This document shows, in pieces, positions 13,228-19,893 of a DNA stretch of 33,767 nt. The stretch is from a virus. Where the stretch lies: the IMG/VR virus record IMGVR_UViG_3300037193_001942, positions 1-33,767 of that record. One strand, written 5' to 3'. The translations under genes were made by a program, and so were the position numbers. Each line of letters opens with the position of its first letter. Positions within the stretch are counted from its first letter, which is position 1. The notes beneath the pieces are model-generated. The model made no database searches, was not told the origin of the DNA, and saw only the letters and a program-made list of their open reading frames with translations.

Positions 13228-13877
13228 CCCGGTTGGACGCCTCGCTCAAGTGGGGGCTCAGACTCTCCGACCTTGAGCGCGTCGCTCGCCGGGCGGCATG
13301 GAACACCCGAGCCGGCGCGGCCCAGTTCGACGACCGATATGCGGTGGCGTTCGGCGCCGCGGTGGAGTTCCTCTATGCCGCCGAGCAGCCCGTGCCCGAG
13401 GCCCTCCTTTACCGGGCCGCCCAGGACGGGCTCTTCCGCGAGTCGGACAAGGTCCGCAGCTACGCGGGGATCGGTTGGCGGCCCGATGAGGGGTACGGCG
13501 AATCCGGGGCCGCGCCGAGATTCGTCATGTACTGGGCTGACCAGAACCTTCCGACACCGTCACCGGAGAACGGTGTCGTGGAGCGGATGGCGCTCGCCCA
13601 GATCCTGCCCACGCTCCCCCCGAAACAGTTGCAGGCCGTCCTGGCGCTCGCGGCGACGGGGAGCCACCAGGCCGCAAAAGAGGCGCTCGGCAACCCGTCC
13701 TGGTACGGCCGGTACTTGTCCCTGGCTCGGCGGCACATCCTGGCGCTGTGGCACGAGGGCGAGGAGCCCAGTCGGGTCTGGGGAATCGACCGCCGAGGCT
13801 CCCGGCCGGTGCGTGACCGGCTCAGGAATACGCGCAACAAGCGCGCCCGAAAGGGGTCGCCTGACGCCCGGCCGTAA
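13224..13877 (+). CDS. Sigma-70 region-4-like regulatory protein, candidate late activator
   Basis: 217 residues from ATG 13224. Residues about 120-175 (RMALAQILPTLPPKQLQAVL then ALAATGSHQAAKEALG) match the helix-turn-helix arrangement of sigma-factor region 4, where LPPKQ…AVLAL and a second helix contact the -35 element. An N-terminal helical domain is of unknown type, and a very basic tail (RDRLRNTRNKRARKGSP) follows. No region 2 is seen, so it is not a full sigma factor. Being the last gene before a gap and the replication block suggests a switch protein for later transcription (inference). Confidence 0.6.
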   Translation: MTRLDASLKWGLRLSDLERVARRAAWNTRAGAAQFDDRYAVAFGAAVEFLYAAEQPVPEALLYRAAQDGLFRESDKVRSYAGIGWRPDEGYGESGAAPRFVMYWADQNLPTPSPENGVVERMALAQILPTLPPKQLQAVLALAATGSHQAAKEALGNPSWYGRYLSLARRHILALWHEGEEPSRVWGIDRRGSRPVRDRLRNTRNKRARKGSPDARP

Positions 13878-13927
13878 CCATTCCCCACGCGGCCGGACCG
13901 CATTCCACTAACGCACGTCCCCGCAAT

Positions 13928-13957
13928 TTGCGAGGGCTTGCAGATAGCGATTAGAGC
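13928..13957 (+). promoter_or_regulatory. Possible promoter before the replication genes
   Basis: After the sigma-like gene there is a relatively AT-rich gap with TTGCGA (13928-13933) and TAGAGC (13952-13957) separated by 18 bp. The match to consensus is weak. The surrounding 13878-13967 stretch holds no other clear element. Confidence 0.3.
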
Positions 13958-13967
13958 ACGAGGCGAG

Positions 13968-14123
13968 ATGGTGATCAAGAATACGGCAGGCGACGGCGCG
14001 CCATTGATTGTCATGCGCCGTGAGCTGGGAGAATTGGGTGGACCGGAAAGGGCGTGTCACCGCCCGATCCGGCCGCTAGGTCCCCGATTCGAGCCAACCG
14101 AACCGGAAGGAGCCGTGCTGTGA
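13968..14123 (+). CDS. Possible 51-residue peptide upstream of initiator
   Basis: ATG 13968 follows GAGG at 6 nt. It encodes VIKNTAGDGAPLIVMRRELG and a basic Pro-rich tail. The stop overlaps the GTG of the next micro-gene (GTGA), continuing the operon's coupling pattern. It is lower in GC than its neighbours. No family; may not be expressed. Confidence 0.35.
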   Translation: MVIKNTAGDGAPLIVMRRELGELGGPERACHRPIRPLGPRFEPTEPEGAVL

Positions 14124-14194
14124 CTATCGCATGGCGCTCACCGTTTCCGCACGCCCACGCCGCCGTGTCATTCGCCATTCCGGCGGGCGACTGA
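14120..14194 (+). CDS. 24-residue leader peptide coupled to the initiator
   Basis: GTG 14120 has an excellent ribosome site (GGAAGGAG, 14105-14112, 7 nt away), whereas the initiator's own ATG has none. The peptide runs VTIAWRSPFPHAHAAVSFAI and stops at TGA 14192-14194, sharing one base with initiator ATG 14194. This fits translation of the initiator being coupled to a leader. The alternative is that the initiator starts at ATG 14131 in another frame, 18 nt from the site. Confidence 0.45.
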   Translation: MTIAWRSPFPHAHAAVSFAIPAGD

Positions 14195-14946
14195 TGGGCG
14201 CGACCAACGCGCTCGACGCGTACCGGCGCTTCGGCGGCAAGGTGCCGGCCACCTCGCTGGCGGTCCTGGTCTACATGGCGCTGGTCTCGAAGGACCGCGA
14301 CGCCTGGCCGTTCTACCGCTCCGGCCAGCACGCCATCGCCCAGCATGCCCTCGGCCGCACGAACCCGACCGAGCCCGACCTGAGGGCCGTCCAGCGCGCC
14401 CTGAAGCCCCTCCTTGACGCCGGGGCGATCACCGTCGAGCGCGCCGGAGCGGCCCGATCCGACGGCAACACCACCGCCCGATACCGGCTGAACCTTCACG
14501 AGCGGGCCGACAAGGCGCGCGCCGATTGGGAGCAGACACCCGACGGAAAGCGTCGGATGTCGGATGGCCGCAGAGATCAACAACATACGACGAAAAGTGG
14601 CGGAGACATACGACGAAAAGTGACGGGACATACGACGGTTTCTGACGAGACACCCGACGAAAACCGTCGGCCTAAGGAGACAAGAGGAGACATGAGGAGC
14701 GATAAAACCGAGGAAGAAGGGGTTGATGTAACTACGGCCTCTCACCCTCCGCGCGCGAGCACGCCGAGCGCCAAAGCCCCCGTGATCCGCCTCGATGAAC
14801 GCCGACCCCGCGACAGCCGCCCGCCCGGCCGCGCCGTCGTCACCCGCAGCGAGGAAGTCGCCGAGCGACTCCGCGAAGCCAGCGCCCGCGTCGCAGCTCG
14901 ACGCGCCGAGCACCAAGCCCGCCTCGCCTCAGGAGAGAACCCGTGA
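14194..14946 (+). CDS. Replication initiator, winged-helix protein
   Basis: 250 residues. The N-terminal domain (residues 5-100) is a winged helix of the phage replication-protein O / RepA type: LDAYRRFGGKVPATSLAVLV, YMALVSKD, SGQHAIAQHALGRTNPTE, VQRALKPLLDAGAITVERAG. The middle (about 115-175) is a polar linker whose DNA is the iteron array. The C-terminal part is basic and helical (VTRSEEVAERLREASARVAA). By analogy with lambda O, the N-terminal domain would bind iterons in its own gene. The start at ATG 14194 is coupled to the leader. No DnaC/DnaB-like partner is found downstream, so host helicase loading is implied. Confidence 0.75.
   Translation: MGATNALDAYRRFGGKVPATSLAVLVYMALVSKDRDAWPFYRSGQHAIAQHALGRTNPTEPDLRAVQRALKPLLDAGAITVERAGAARSDGNTTARYRLNLHERADKARADWEQTPDGKRRMSDGRRDQQHTTKSGGDIRRKVTGHTTVSDETPDENRRPKETRGDMRSDKTEEEGVDVTTASHPPRASTPSAKAPVIRLDERRPRDSRPPGRAVVTRSEEVAERLREASARVAARRAEHQARLASGENP
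14536..14670. repeat. ori: Iteron array: predicted replication origin inside the initiator gene
   Basis: Five repeats with core ACAyacGACGaaaa lie at 14536-14552, 14583-14599, 14606-14622, 14628-14644 and 14650-14666. The last four are spaced 22-23 nt, two helical turns. Two copies (14583, 14606) are identical over 17 bases (ACATACGACGAAAAGTG). The outermost copies are dyads CCGACG-N5-CGTCGG (14540-14556, 14654-14670). An AT-rich, purine-rich stretch (14671-14730) follows, a plausible unwinding element. The layout mirrors the lambda origin inside gene O. Confidence 0.75.
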
Positions 14947-15194
14947 CCTGCCTCGCCATCTGCATCACCCCCAGCCCGACCAACGCCCACTGCGGCGCAT
15001 GCCACGTCACCTTCGGCTCCGTCAGCGGCTTCGACCGCCACCGGCGCGGCGGCGAATGCCTCGACCCGGCCGGGCTCGGCTTCGTCCGTGACCGCAACGG
15101 CATCTGGCGGTACGCCTCGCCTGACGGCCTGGCCGCCTGGCCGCAGCGTGCCGCCGCCCCCGCCATCCCGCTCGACTCCCGGAGGACCTCGTGA
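14943..15194 (+). CDS. FDxHR-type putative zinc-binding protein
   Basis: 83 residues from GTG 14943 (GTGA overlap). CGACHVTFGSVSGFDRHRRG followed by GEC reads as CxxC-x10-FDxHR-x4-C, the signature of the small actinobacterial and actinophage FDxHR zinc-binding family, related to C2H2 fingers. The C-terminus (GIWRYASPDG) is also typical. Function in phage is unknown; nucleic-acid binding is likely. Confidence 0.8.
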   Translation: MTCLAICITPSPTNAHCGACHVTFGSVSGFDRHRRGGECLDPAGLGFVRDRNGIWRYASPDGLAAWPQRAAAPAIPLDSRRTS

Positions 15195-15376
15195 CCACCG
15201 AACAGCACTACGCCCGCGGCCTCGAACTGTTGGCCGAGTCCGAGCGCTACACCGGCGACAACCTCGCCATCTGGCGGGCGCAGCGAGCAGCCGCCCACTT
15301 CGCCGCTGCCGCCGCCGGAGCACAACTCCGCGCCGACGCCCGCCTCGCCGCCGAGAACACCCCGGAGGTCTCCTGA
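15191..15376 (+). CDS. Hypothetical small helical protein
   Basis: 61 residues from GTG 15191 (GTGA overlap). Almost entirely helical and Ala-rich (HYARGLELLAESERYTGDNL, then an AQRAAAHFAAAAAGAQL helix), TPR-like in pattern but only one repeat long. Small proteins with the opening YxxGLxLLxxAE are frequent in actinophages; no function. Confidence 0.62.
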   Translation: MTTEQHYARGLELLAESERYTGDNLAIWRAQRAAAHFAAAAAGAQLRADARLAAENTPEVS

Positions 15377-15900
15377 TGGCCGACCTGCCCCCGACCCAGT
15401 ACCTCGTCATGGAAGTCCTCGCCGCCCGCCACCGCCTCGGCGAGACGCTCTGGACCTTCCCGTCGAACCTCCGGCAGACCATGGAGCAGCTCGCCCGGCA
15501 GCAGCTCATCGGCTGGAAGTCCGGCGTCGCGCCGGCGTCCATCCAGGCGTGGCTTACCGACACCGGCCGCGCCGAGGTGCTGAAGCCCGACTACGTGCCG
15601 CCGATCCTGCGCGCTGACGGCTACCAGCGCGCGATCGCCGTGCTCAACGGCGTCGCGGCCCGAAGCGGCAGCCCGGCAGCACGGTGGGCCGCCGAGTACC
15701 TCGCCGCCGACCCCGACCGCGCGCTGCTCGCCGACTCGTGTACCTGCCCGCCGCCGTACCGCACCAGCGCCGCCGCTGACCCGGACTGCCCCGTCCACCA
15801 CGGCCGCCGCGCCCGAGGGCCCAAGCCGCCGCCGCTCGGGCCCGACTGCATCTGCGACGGCTCCGGCCGCACCTGCCCACGACACGGAGCCGTCCTGTGA
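15376..15900 (+). CDS. Hypothetical protein with Cys/His-rich C-terminus
   Basis: 174 residues from ATG 15376 (TGATG overlap). The N-terminal half looks like a winged helix (TQYLVMEVLAARHRLGETLW then LEQLARQQLIGWKSG-like helices, and IQAWLTDTGRAEV). The C-terminal half holds DSCTCPPPYRT, DPDCPVHHG, DCICDGSGRTCPRH, likely one or two zinc sites. It could be a DNA-binding regulator; no family is recognised. Confidence 0.68.
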   Translation: MADLPPTQYLVMEVLAARHRLGETLWTFPSNLRQTMEQLARQQLIGWKSGVAPASIQAWLTDTGRAEVLKPDYVPPILRADGYQRAIAVLNGVAARSGSPAARWAAEYLAADPDRALLADSCTCPPPYRTSAAADPDCPVHHGRRARGPKPPPLGPDCICDGSGRTCPRHGAVL

Positions 15901-16121
15901 TCCGCCTGCCCGACGACGGTCGCATCGGCCCCGCCCTGCGCGGGATCCGCCGCATGCACCGCCTCACCCAGAAACAACTCGCCGCCGACAGCGGCCTCTG
16001 GCCATCCCAGCTCGCCCACTGGGAACGCGGCGACCGCCAGCCCGACCTGGCGTCACTCATCAAGCTCGCCGCCGGCCTCGGCTACGACCTGGCCCTCATC
16101 CCCCGGGAGGACGCCGAATGA
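15897..16121 (+). CDS. XRE-family helix-turn-helix protein
   Basis: 74 residues from GTG 15897 (GTGA overlap). A complete XRE domain: ALRGIRRMHRLTQKQLAADS, GLWPSQLAHWERGDRQP, DLASLIKLAAGLGYDLALIP. Its recognition helix (PSQLAHWERG) differs from those of the switch proteins, so it reads another site. Candidate regulator of the initiator/replication segment or of a host promoter. Confidence 0.82.
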   Translation: MIRLPDDGRIGPALRGIRRMHRLTQKQLAADSGLWPSQLAHWERGDRQPDLASLIKLAAGLGYDLALIPREDAE

Positions 16122-16651
16122 ACAAGGAGCGCGTAGTTGCTCGTCTGACGAAGTACAGCCGACGAGACGGGGACTGCATCCGGTGGACAGGCCGGCTTAA
16201 CGTCAAGGGCTACGGGCAGATCGGCGTTGACGGGAAGTCCAGAGCGGCCCATCGGGTCGCGTACGAAGTGCTGGTCGGGCCCATTCCTGCCGGTTTGGAG
16301 ATCGACCACCTGTGCCGAGTCCGGGACTGCATCAACGTGCAACACCTTGAGCCGGTGACCCACCTGGAGAACGTTCGCCGTCGGCGTGACAACCCTGACG
16401 AGTGCGTCAAAGGCCACCCGTTCAACGAGGAGAACACCTACTGGTTCAACCAGAAGGGCCGCTCGAACCCGGTGCGAAAGTGCAGGCGGTGCAGGAAAGA
16501 ATCCAACGCCGCCCGGCCGCGTCGGCCGATGACCGACCAGGACAAGGAGCGACTGGCTGCCCGTGATCGACGGGGCCGGAAACGTGCCCGGCCCGCGCGG
16601 CCCATCCCGGACCCGGATCAGGGCCTGTGGCTGACCAGGGAGGGCGCGTGA
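16118..16651 (+). CDS. HNH endonuclease, possibly mobile
   Basis: 177 residues. The HNH_3-type core is clear: GYGQIGVDGKSRAAHRVAYE, GPIPAGLEIDHLCRVRDCIN and HLEPVTHLENVRRR, where the DH, N and H residues of the fold are all present. A zinc-ribbon-like C-terminal region (KCRRCRKESN) and a basic tail follow. Codon use is less GC-biased than its neighbours (for example GTAGTTGCTCGT early in the gene), suggesting recent acquisition. HNH_3 proteins are usually homing-type endonucleases; a role in packaging is less likely as it is far from terminase. Confidence 0.85.
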   Translation: MNKERVVARLTKYSRRDGDCIRWTGRLNVKGYGQIGVDGKSRAAHRVAYEVLVGPIPAGLEIDHLCRVRDCINVQHLEPVTHLENVRRRRDNPDECVKGHPFNEENTYWFNQKGRSNPVRKCRRCRKESNAARPRRPMTDQDKERLAARDRRGRKRARPARPIPDPDQGLWLTREGA

Positions 16652-16902
16652 TCACCGCACTCGCCCTGTTCGTCGGCGGCGTCGCCGTCGGCTACCTCGT
16701 GAGTCGCTGGCGTGAGGACTGCTTCTGGCACCGCCTCTTCGTCCGCGAGTTCACCCGCCCGCAGATGAGCACCACGCCGCCAACCGTCGCCGAGGTGGGC
16801 CGACCGATCTGGCTCACCGGCCCGTGCCCGATCTGCGACGACGGACCGTTCACGGAACTCGCCTTCGCGGAGCACATGCGCGCCCGGCACGGTGACTCAT
16901 GA
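16648..16902 (+). CDS. Membrane-anchored small protein with zinc-finger tail
   Basis: 84 residues from GTG 16648, overlapping the HNH stop (GTGA). Residues 1-21 (ITALALFVGGVAVGYLVSRW) are a transmembrane helix. The C-terminus CPICDDGPFTELAFAEHMRA then RH is C-x2-C-x12-H-x4-H, a C2H2-like finger. It would face the cytoplasm. No family is named. Confidence 0.65.
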   Translation: MITALALFVGGVAVGYLVSRWREDCFWHRLFVREFTRPQMSTTPPTVAEVGRPIWLTGPCPICDDGPFTELAFAEHMRARHGDS

Positions 16903-18041
16903 CCGACCCGACCTGCGTGTGTGGTTGCGACCGCCCCTGCCCCGACGGCTACGCCCGAGCCGAGTGTGCCGCCCGTGTCCGGCTGGCCCTGCTCGGCGAC
17001 GACCGGCAAGACGACCGGCCCGGCCTCGTGGACACCGCGCCCGCAGCCCGGGACATCGCCTACGGGATCGCCGTTGTCGGCACCGGGGGTGGATCATCCG
17101 GCAAGCCAGGGTCGCGAATGCCCCTGGATCTTGCCGTGGCGGCCAAACTGGACGCGGTGCAGGGGTCGGTTACCACCTGGGCCCGTCACGTCGCAGAAGA
17201 GCGCTCAGGCGGTTTGTGGGTCGTCACCGAGCCGCCCCGCCGGGAACCCATCGCCGGGCCGCTGTGCCGCAGCCGCTACGAGTGCGGGCACGACTCGTGC
17301 AAGCCGATCCGAGACCCGGAGTCGGTCAAGGCCGCCGACCCGCTTGAACAGGCCGCCCGGTATCTCGCGCACAACCTGGAGTGGCTGCGGCATCGGCCCG
17401 AGTGCGACGAGGCGTTCTCGGACTTGCTGGCGGCGGCGGGCGTGGTGCGCGCGATCGTGGCCATGCGGGGCGGGCGGAAGTACCTCGGGCCGTGCGGGGC
17501 GACGCTGAGGCCGAGGCCCTGTTGCGACCTGCACAACGAGAACTGCGAGCCCTCCGGAGATCTGTGCTGCCAGGAATGCACCGAGGCGGCGCACGCCACG
17601 TTCCCGGTGCCGCACCTCGATGGCTCCCACTGCGTCCTGAACACCATGACCTGCGAGGGTGACGTCTACGGCTACCCGGGTGCGGCCAGCGGGCGATGCC
17701 GGACGTGCGGCGCCGAGCACGACCAGGGCGAGCGGCAGGCGTGGCTCGCCGAGGAAGCCAGCAAGGCCGTCGCCCGCGCCTCACTCATCGCCGACGCCCT
17801 CCGCATCAACGTCAACACCATCCGGTCCTGGGCGTTCGGACGGCCCGAGGTGGTCGCGGAGAACGGCGTCGTCGTGCGCGAGGCCAAGCCGCCCGTGTTG
17901 TTCCCGCGCGACCACGACTCGGCAGGGCGTCCGCTGTACCTGGTCGGAGACGTGCGCGAGCTGGCCAGGCAGGCGGCCGAGAGGCGCGAGGCGGCGCGGG
18001 CGAAACGAGAGCAGCGGGAAACCGCCGAGATGGGAGCATGA
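16899..18041 (+). CDS. Large Cys-rich protein with C-terminal HTH-like region
   Basis: 380 residues from ATG 16899 (ATGA overlap). The N-terminus CVCGCDRPCPDGYARAEC is a Cys cluster, and several more CxxC/CxC sites lie in the centre (PRPCCDLHNENCEPSG, LCCQECTEAAHA, GRCRTCGAEHDQGERQAW). The last 130 residues read as a DNA-binding module (SLIADALRINVNTIRSWAFG then RPLYLVGDVRELARQ), similar to a helix-turn-helix with a wing, as in excisionase-like or MerR-like readers. Proteins of this build are frequent in actinophages, with unknown function; a nucleic-acid-binding regulator is likely. Confidence 0.7.
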   Translation: MTDPTCVCGCDRPCPDGYARAECAARVRLALLGDDRQDDRPGLVDTAPAARDIAYGIAVVGTGGGSSGKPGSRMPLDLAVAAKLDAVQGSVTTWARHVAEERSGGLWVVTEPPRREPIAGPLCRSRYECGHDSCKPIRDPESVKAADPLEQAARYLAHNLEWLRHRPECDEAFSDLLAAAGVVRAIVAMRGGRKYLGPCGATLRPRPCCDLHNENCEPSGDLCCQECTEAAHATFPVPHLDGSHCVLNTMTCEGDVYGYPGAASGRCRTCGAEHDQGERQAWLAEEASKAVARASLIADALRINVNTIRSWAFGRPEVVAENGVVVREAKPPVLFPRDHDSAGRPLYLVGDVRELARQAAERREAARAKREQRETAEMGA

Positions 18042-18045
18042 CGAA

Positions 18046-18249
18046 ATGACCGAGACGCACCGCTGCGAGACCTGCGACACTCCGGTCGAGGTCGGCCTGG
18101 TCGATACGACCACCCGGGCCGACTTCACGCGCGGCGTCCGGACCTACGTCTGGGGGCGACACGAGCAGTGCACCGGCTGCGGCAGCACGGCCCGACCCAA
18201 GCTGGTCGTCGATGAGGCGGACTTCCTGACGCAGCCGGTGGAGGGGTGA
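18046..18249 (+). CDS. Small zinc-ribbon protein
   Basis: 67 residues from ATG 18046, with GGGAG about 9 nt upstream. CETCDTPVEVGLVDTTTR and CTGCGSTARPKLVVD give two CxxC pairs 35 residues apart, a zinc ribbon. The stop overlaps the next GTG (GTGA). Function unknown. Confidence 0.65.
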   Translation: MTETHRCETCDTPVEVGLVDTTTRADFTRGVRTYVWGRHEQCTGCGSTARPKLVVDEADFLTQPVEG

Positions 18250-18728
18250 TCGCCGTGGACGATTTGCTGAGCTTCATCCGAGTCAGACTCGACGAGGAGG
18301 AGCAGGCGGCGCGGGCCGCTGCCGCCGACAGTCCCGGGCCCTGGCGAAACGAGACGGAAAGCGACGAGAGCGGCTACCACCAGGGCAAGATTCTCAGCGC
18401 CAAGGGCTACACCGTCGTGCACGTGGAAGACCAAACCCCACGGCCTGGAACTGCTGCCCACATCGCCCGCTGGGATCCGGCCCGCGTGCTGGCCGAGGTC
18501 GAGGCCAAGCGGCGCATCCTCGACCTGCACGCTCCGTTCACGCAGCCGTACGGCAGCAAGCACGTCCAGTGCGGCCACTGCGCCGATCTGTGCCACTCCC
18601 GTAGCGGGCTCGGATGCGACGACCCGGTTGACGCACCCTGGCCCTGCCCTACCGTGCGCCTGCTCGCTCTGCCGTACGCCGACGACCCCGACTACCAGCA
18701 GGAATGGCGTCCGTCACCCCGTTCTTGA
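18246..18728 (+). CDS. DUF6221-family protein
   Basis: 160 residues. The sequence follows the DUF6221 pattern found in Streptomyces and other actinomycetes: LLSFIRVRLDEEEQAARAAA, GPWR, HIARWDPARVLAEVEAKRRI, LDLH, then a CxxC region and the end TVRLLALPYADDPDYQQEWR. Function is unknown. The start may be GTG 18246 (coupled to the previous stop) or GTG 18255. It is the last gene of the early operon, followed by hairpins and a terminator. Confidence 0.85.
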   Translation: MIAVDDLLSFIRVRLDEEEQAARAAAADSPGPWRNETESDESGYHQGKILSAKGYTVVHVEDQTPRPGTAAHIARWDPARVLAEVEAKRRILDLHAPFTQPYGSKHVQCGHCADLCHSRSGLGCDDPVDAPWPCPTVRLLALPYADDPDYQQEWRPSPRS

Positions 18729-18764
18729 CGGCCCGTGTCAAGCCTGCAATGATCCCGTGCAGGC
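18724..18764. repeat. Two adjacent small hairpins after the early operon
   Basis: CTTGAC-N7-GTCAAG (18724-18742) overlaps the DUF6221 stop codon and shares one base with GCCTGCA-N9-TGCAGGC (18742-18764); a third short dyad GGCGGA-N5-TCCGCC follows (18762-18778). They may fold into a processed or protective 3' structure ahead of the terminator. No tRNA features (TTCRA arm) are present. Confidence 0.45.
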
Positions 18765-18789
18765 GGATCCAGTCCGCCCAGACCACGAC

Positions 18790-18817
18790 AAGCCCTCGCC
18801 CAACCGGCGGGGGCTTT
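18790..18817 (+). terminator. Rho-independent-type terminator of early operon
   Basis: AAGCCCTCGCC (18790-18800) pairs with GGCGGGGGCTT (18806-18816) with one G-T wobble around CAACC, followed by TTCGTCGT. It is the likely end of the early transcript, between the DUF6221 gene and the first HNH gene. Confidence 0.75.
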
Positions 18818-18913
18818 CGTCGTATCCAGGCTCCGGATGCACGCCGGATGGTGGGGGAAACGGGGCGCGTCACGGCCGGGCTACCTGGCGCGCCCCACAC
18901 CGCGGAGGTGGCC

Positions 18914-19240
18914 ATGCCCCGTAGGCCATGCCTCGACTGCGGCACACCCACCGACCGGGCCGGCTCCCGCTGCGCTAGATGCGCCAGTGCCCGCAACCGC
19001 ATCAAGGACGCAGCCCGCGGCAACCGGCACCAGCGCGGCTACGACAGCACGCACGACAGGCTGCGGGAGCAGTGGAAACCACAGGTTGAGCGAGGTGTCG
19101 TTTCCTGCGCACGATGCGCGGAGCTGATCCCTCCGGGCTCCGAATGGGCGCTCGACCATACCGATGACCGCACCGGCTATCTCGGTCCAAGTCACAAGGC
19201 CTGCAACAGCCGTGCAGGCGGCCAGGCCGCCCACCGCTGA
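18914..19240 (+). CDS. HNH endonuclease adjacent to terminase
   Basis: 108 residues from ATG 18914, with GGAGG 6 nt upstream. An N-terminal zinc ribbon (C6, C9, C20, C23) precedes the HNH domain: C65xxC68, ALDHTDD (H82), GPSHKACNSRAG (H94, C97, N98). HNH proteins immediately before terminase are a feature of cos-packaging HK97-like phages and are needed for terminase cleavage in several systems (family knowledge). A longer frame upstream runs through the terminator and is rejected. Confidence 0.87.
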   Translation: MPRRPCLDCGTPTDRAGSRCARCASARNRIKDAARGNRHQRGYDSTHDRLREQWKPQVERGVVSCARCAELIPPGSEWALDHTDDRTGYLGPSHKACNSRAGGQAAHR

Positions 19241-19257
19241 CCCCCGCCGCAGCAAGA

Positions 19258-19288
19258 AGCCCGGGAGCGCGTCACCGCTCACCGGGCT
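19258..19288 (+). terminator. Hairpin after the first HNH gene
   Basis: AGCCCGGGAGCG (19258-19269) pairs with CGCTC-a-CCGGGCT (19276-19288), 12 pairs with one bulged A and a 6-nt loop. It lies between the stop of the HNH gene and the ribosome site of the second HNH gene, 30 bp before the next start. Confidence 0.6.
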
Positions 19289-19317
19289 ATTCGCCATTCC
19301 TCTCACGAAGGAACGAC

Positions 19318-19830
19318 ATGCAGCAGCGTACGTGCACTGTGCCCGGATGCGAGAACCCACCACGGACGGGTAAGGCCGAGTGGTGCAAGAAGCACTACCA
19401 CCGCTGGTATCGGCATGGCGATGTCGGCCGCTGCGCGCTCCGGTCGGGCATCACGGTAAGCGAGGGGCGGCGATACCGTTCGACGCACCAGCCAGGTCAT
19501 CCGCTGGCCAGGGCGAGCGGCAGGGTGTACGTCCATCAGGTCGTGCTCTTTGCGGCCATCGGGCCAGGCGCTCACCCGTGCCACTGGTGCGGCAGCCCCG
19601 TGCGCTGGGATGCGGCCAAGAGCGAACCTGATCGCCTCACAGTCGATCACCTCAACGGCATCAGCGACGACAATCGCCGCGAGAACCTGGTCCCTTCGTG
19701 TGGTCGCTGCAACACCTTGCGAGCACAGCAGGCCAAGGCAAGCGCGCTGCGGGCAGCAGGCTGGTGGTCGAACCACGACACCGTGGCGAAGCAAGGTCGC
19801 AGCCCACGCGTCACCGCCCGCGCTGCGTGA
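19318..19830 (+). CDS. HNH endonuclease with N-terminal zinc finger
   Basis: 170 residues from ATG 19318 with GAAGGA 7 nt upstream. The N-terminal CTVPGCENPPRTGKAEWCKK then HYHRWYRHGD is a treble-clef-like Cys/His finger common in homing HNH enzymes. The HNH core follows: CHWCGSP, LTVDHLNGISDDNRRENL and VPSCGRCN. Close to the terminase, but of the mobile-endonuclease type; it could cut at or near the packaging region. Codon choice is somewhat less GC-rich than in flanking genes. Confidence 0.83.
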   Translation: MQQRTCTVPGCENPPRTGKAEWCKKHYHRWYRHGDVGRCALRSGITVSEGRRYRSTHQPGHPLARASGRVYVHQVVLFAAIGPGAHPCHWCGSPVRWDAAKSEPDRLTVDHLNGISDDNRRENLVPSCGRCNTLRAQQAKASALRAAGWWSNHDTVAKQGRSPRVTARAA

Positions 19831-19893
19831 CCTTCGAGAGCGCCAGCCCGGAAGAGTGCACGTGGATGCCCCCGTGCCGCCAGGCAACGCGAC

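Noticed and set aside
13938-13967. Ten-residue N-terminal extension of the 13968 peptide, starting with a GTG- or TTG-type codon
   Set aside because: No ribosome site at the earlier start; ATG 13968 has GAGG upstream.
14536-14670. CRISPR-like short spaced repeats
   Set aside because: Period of 22-23 bp is far too short for repeat plus spacer, repeats are imperfect and the array lies inside a coding gene; iterons fit better.
18724-18780. Possible tRNA or small RNA
   Set aside because: Several hairpins are present but there is no cloverleaf or TTCRA element; described as hairpins only.
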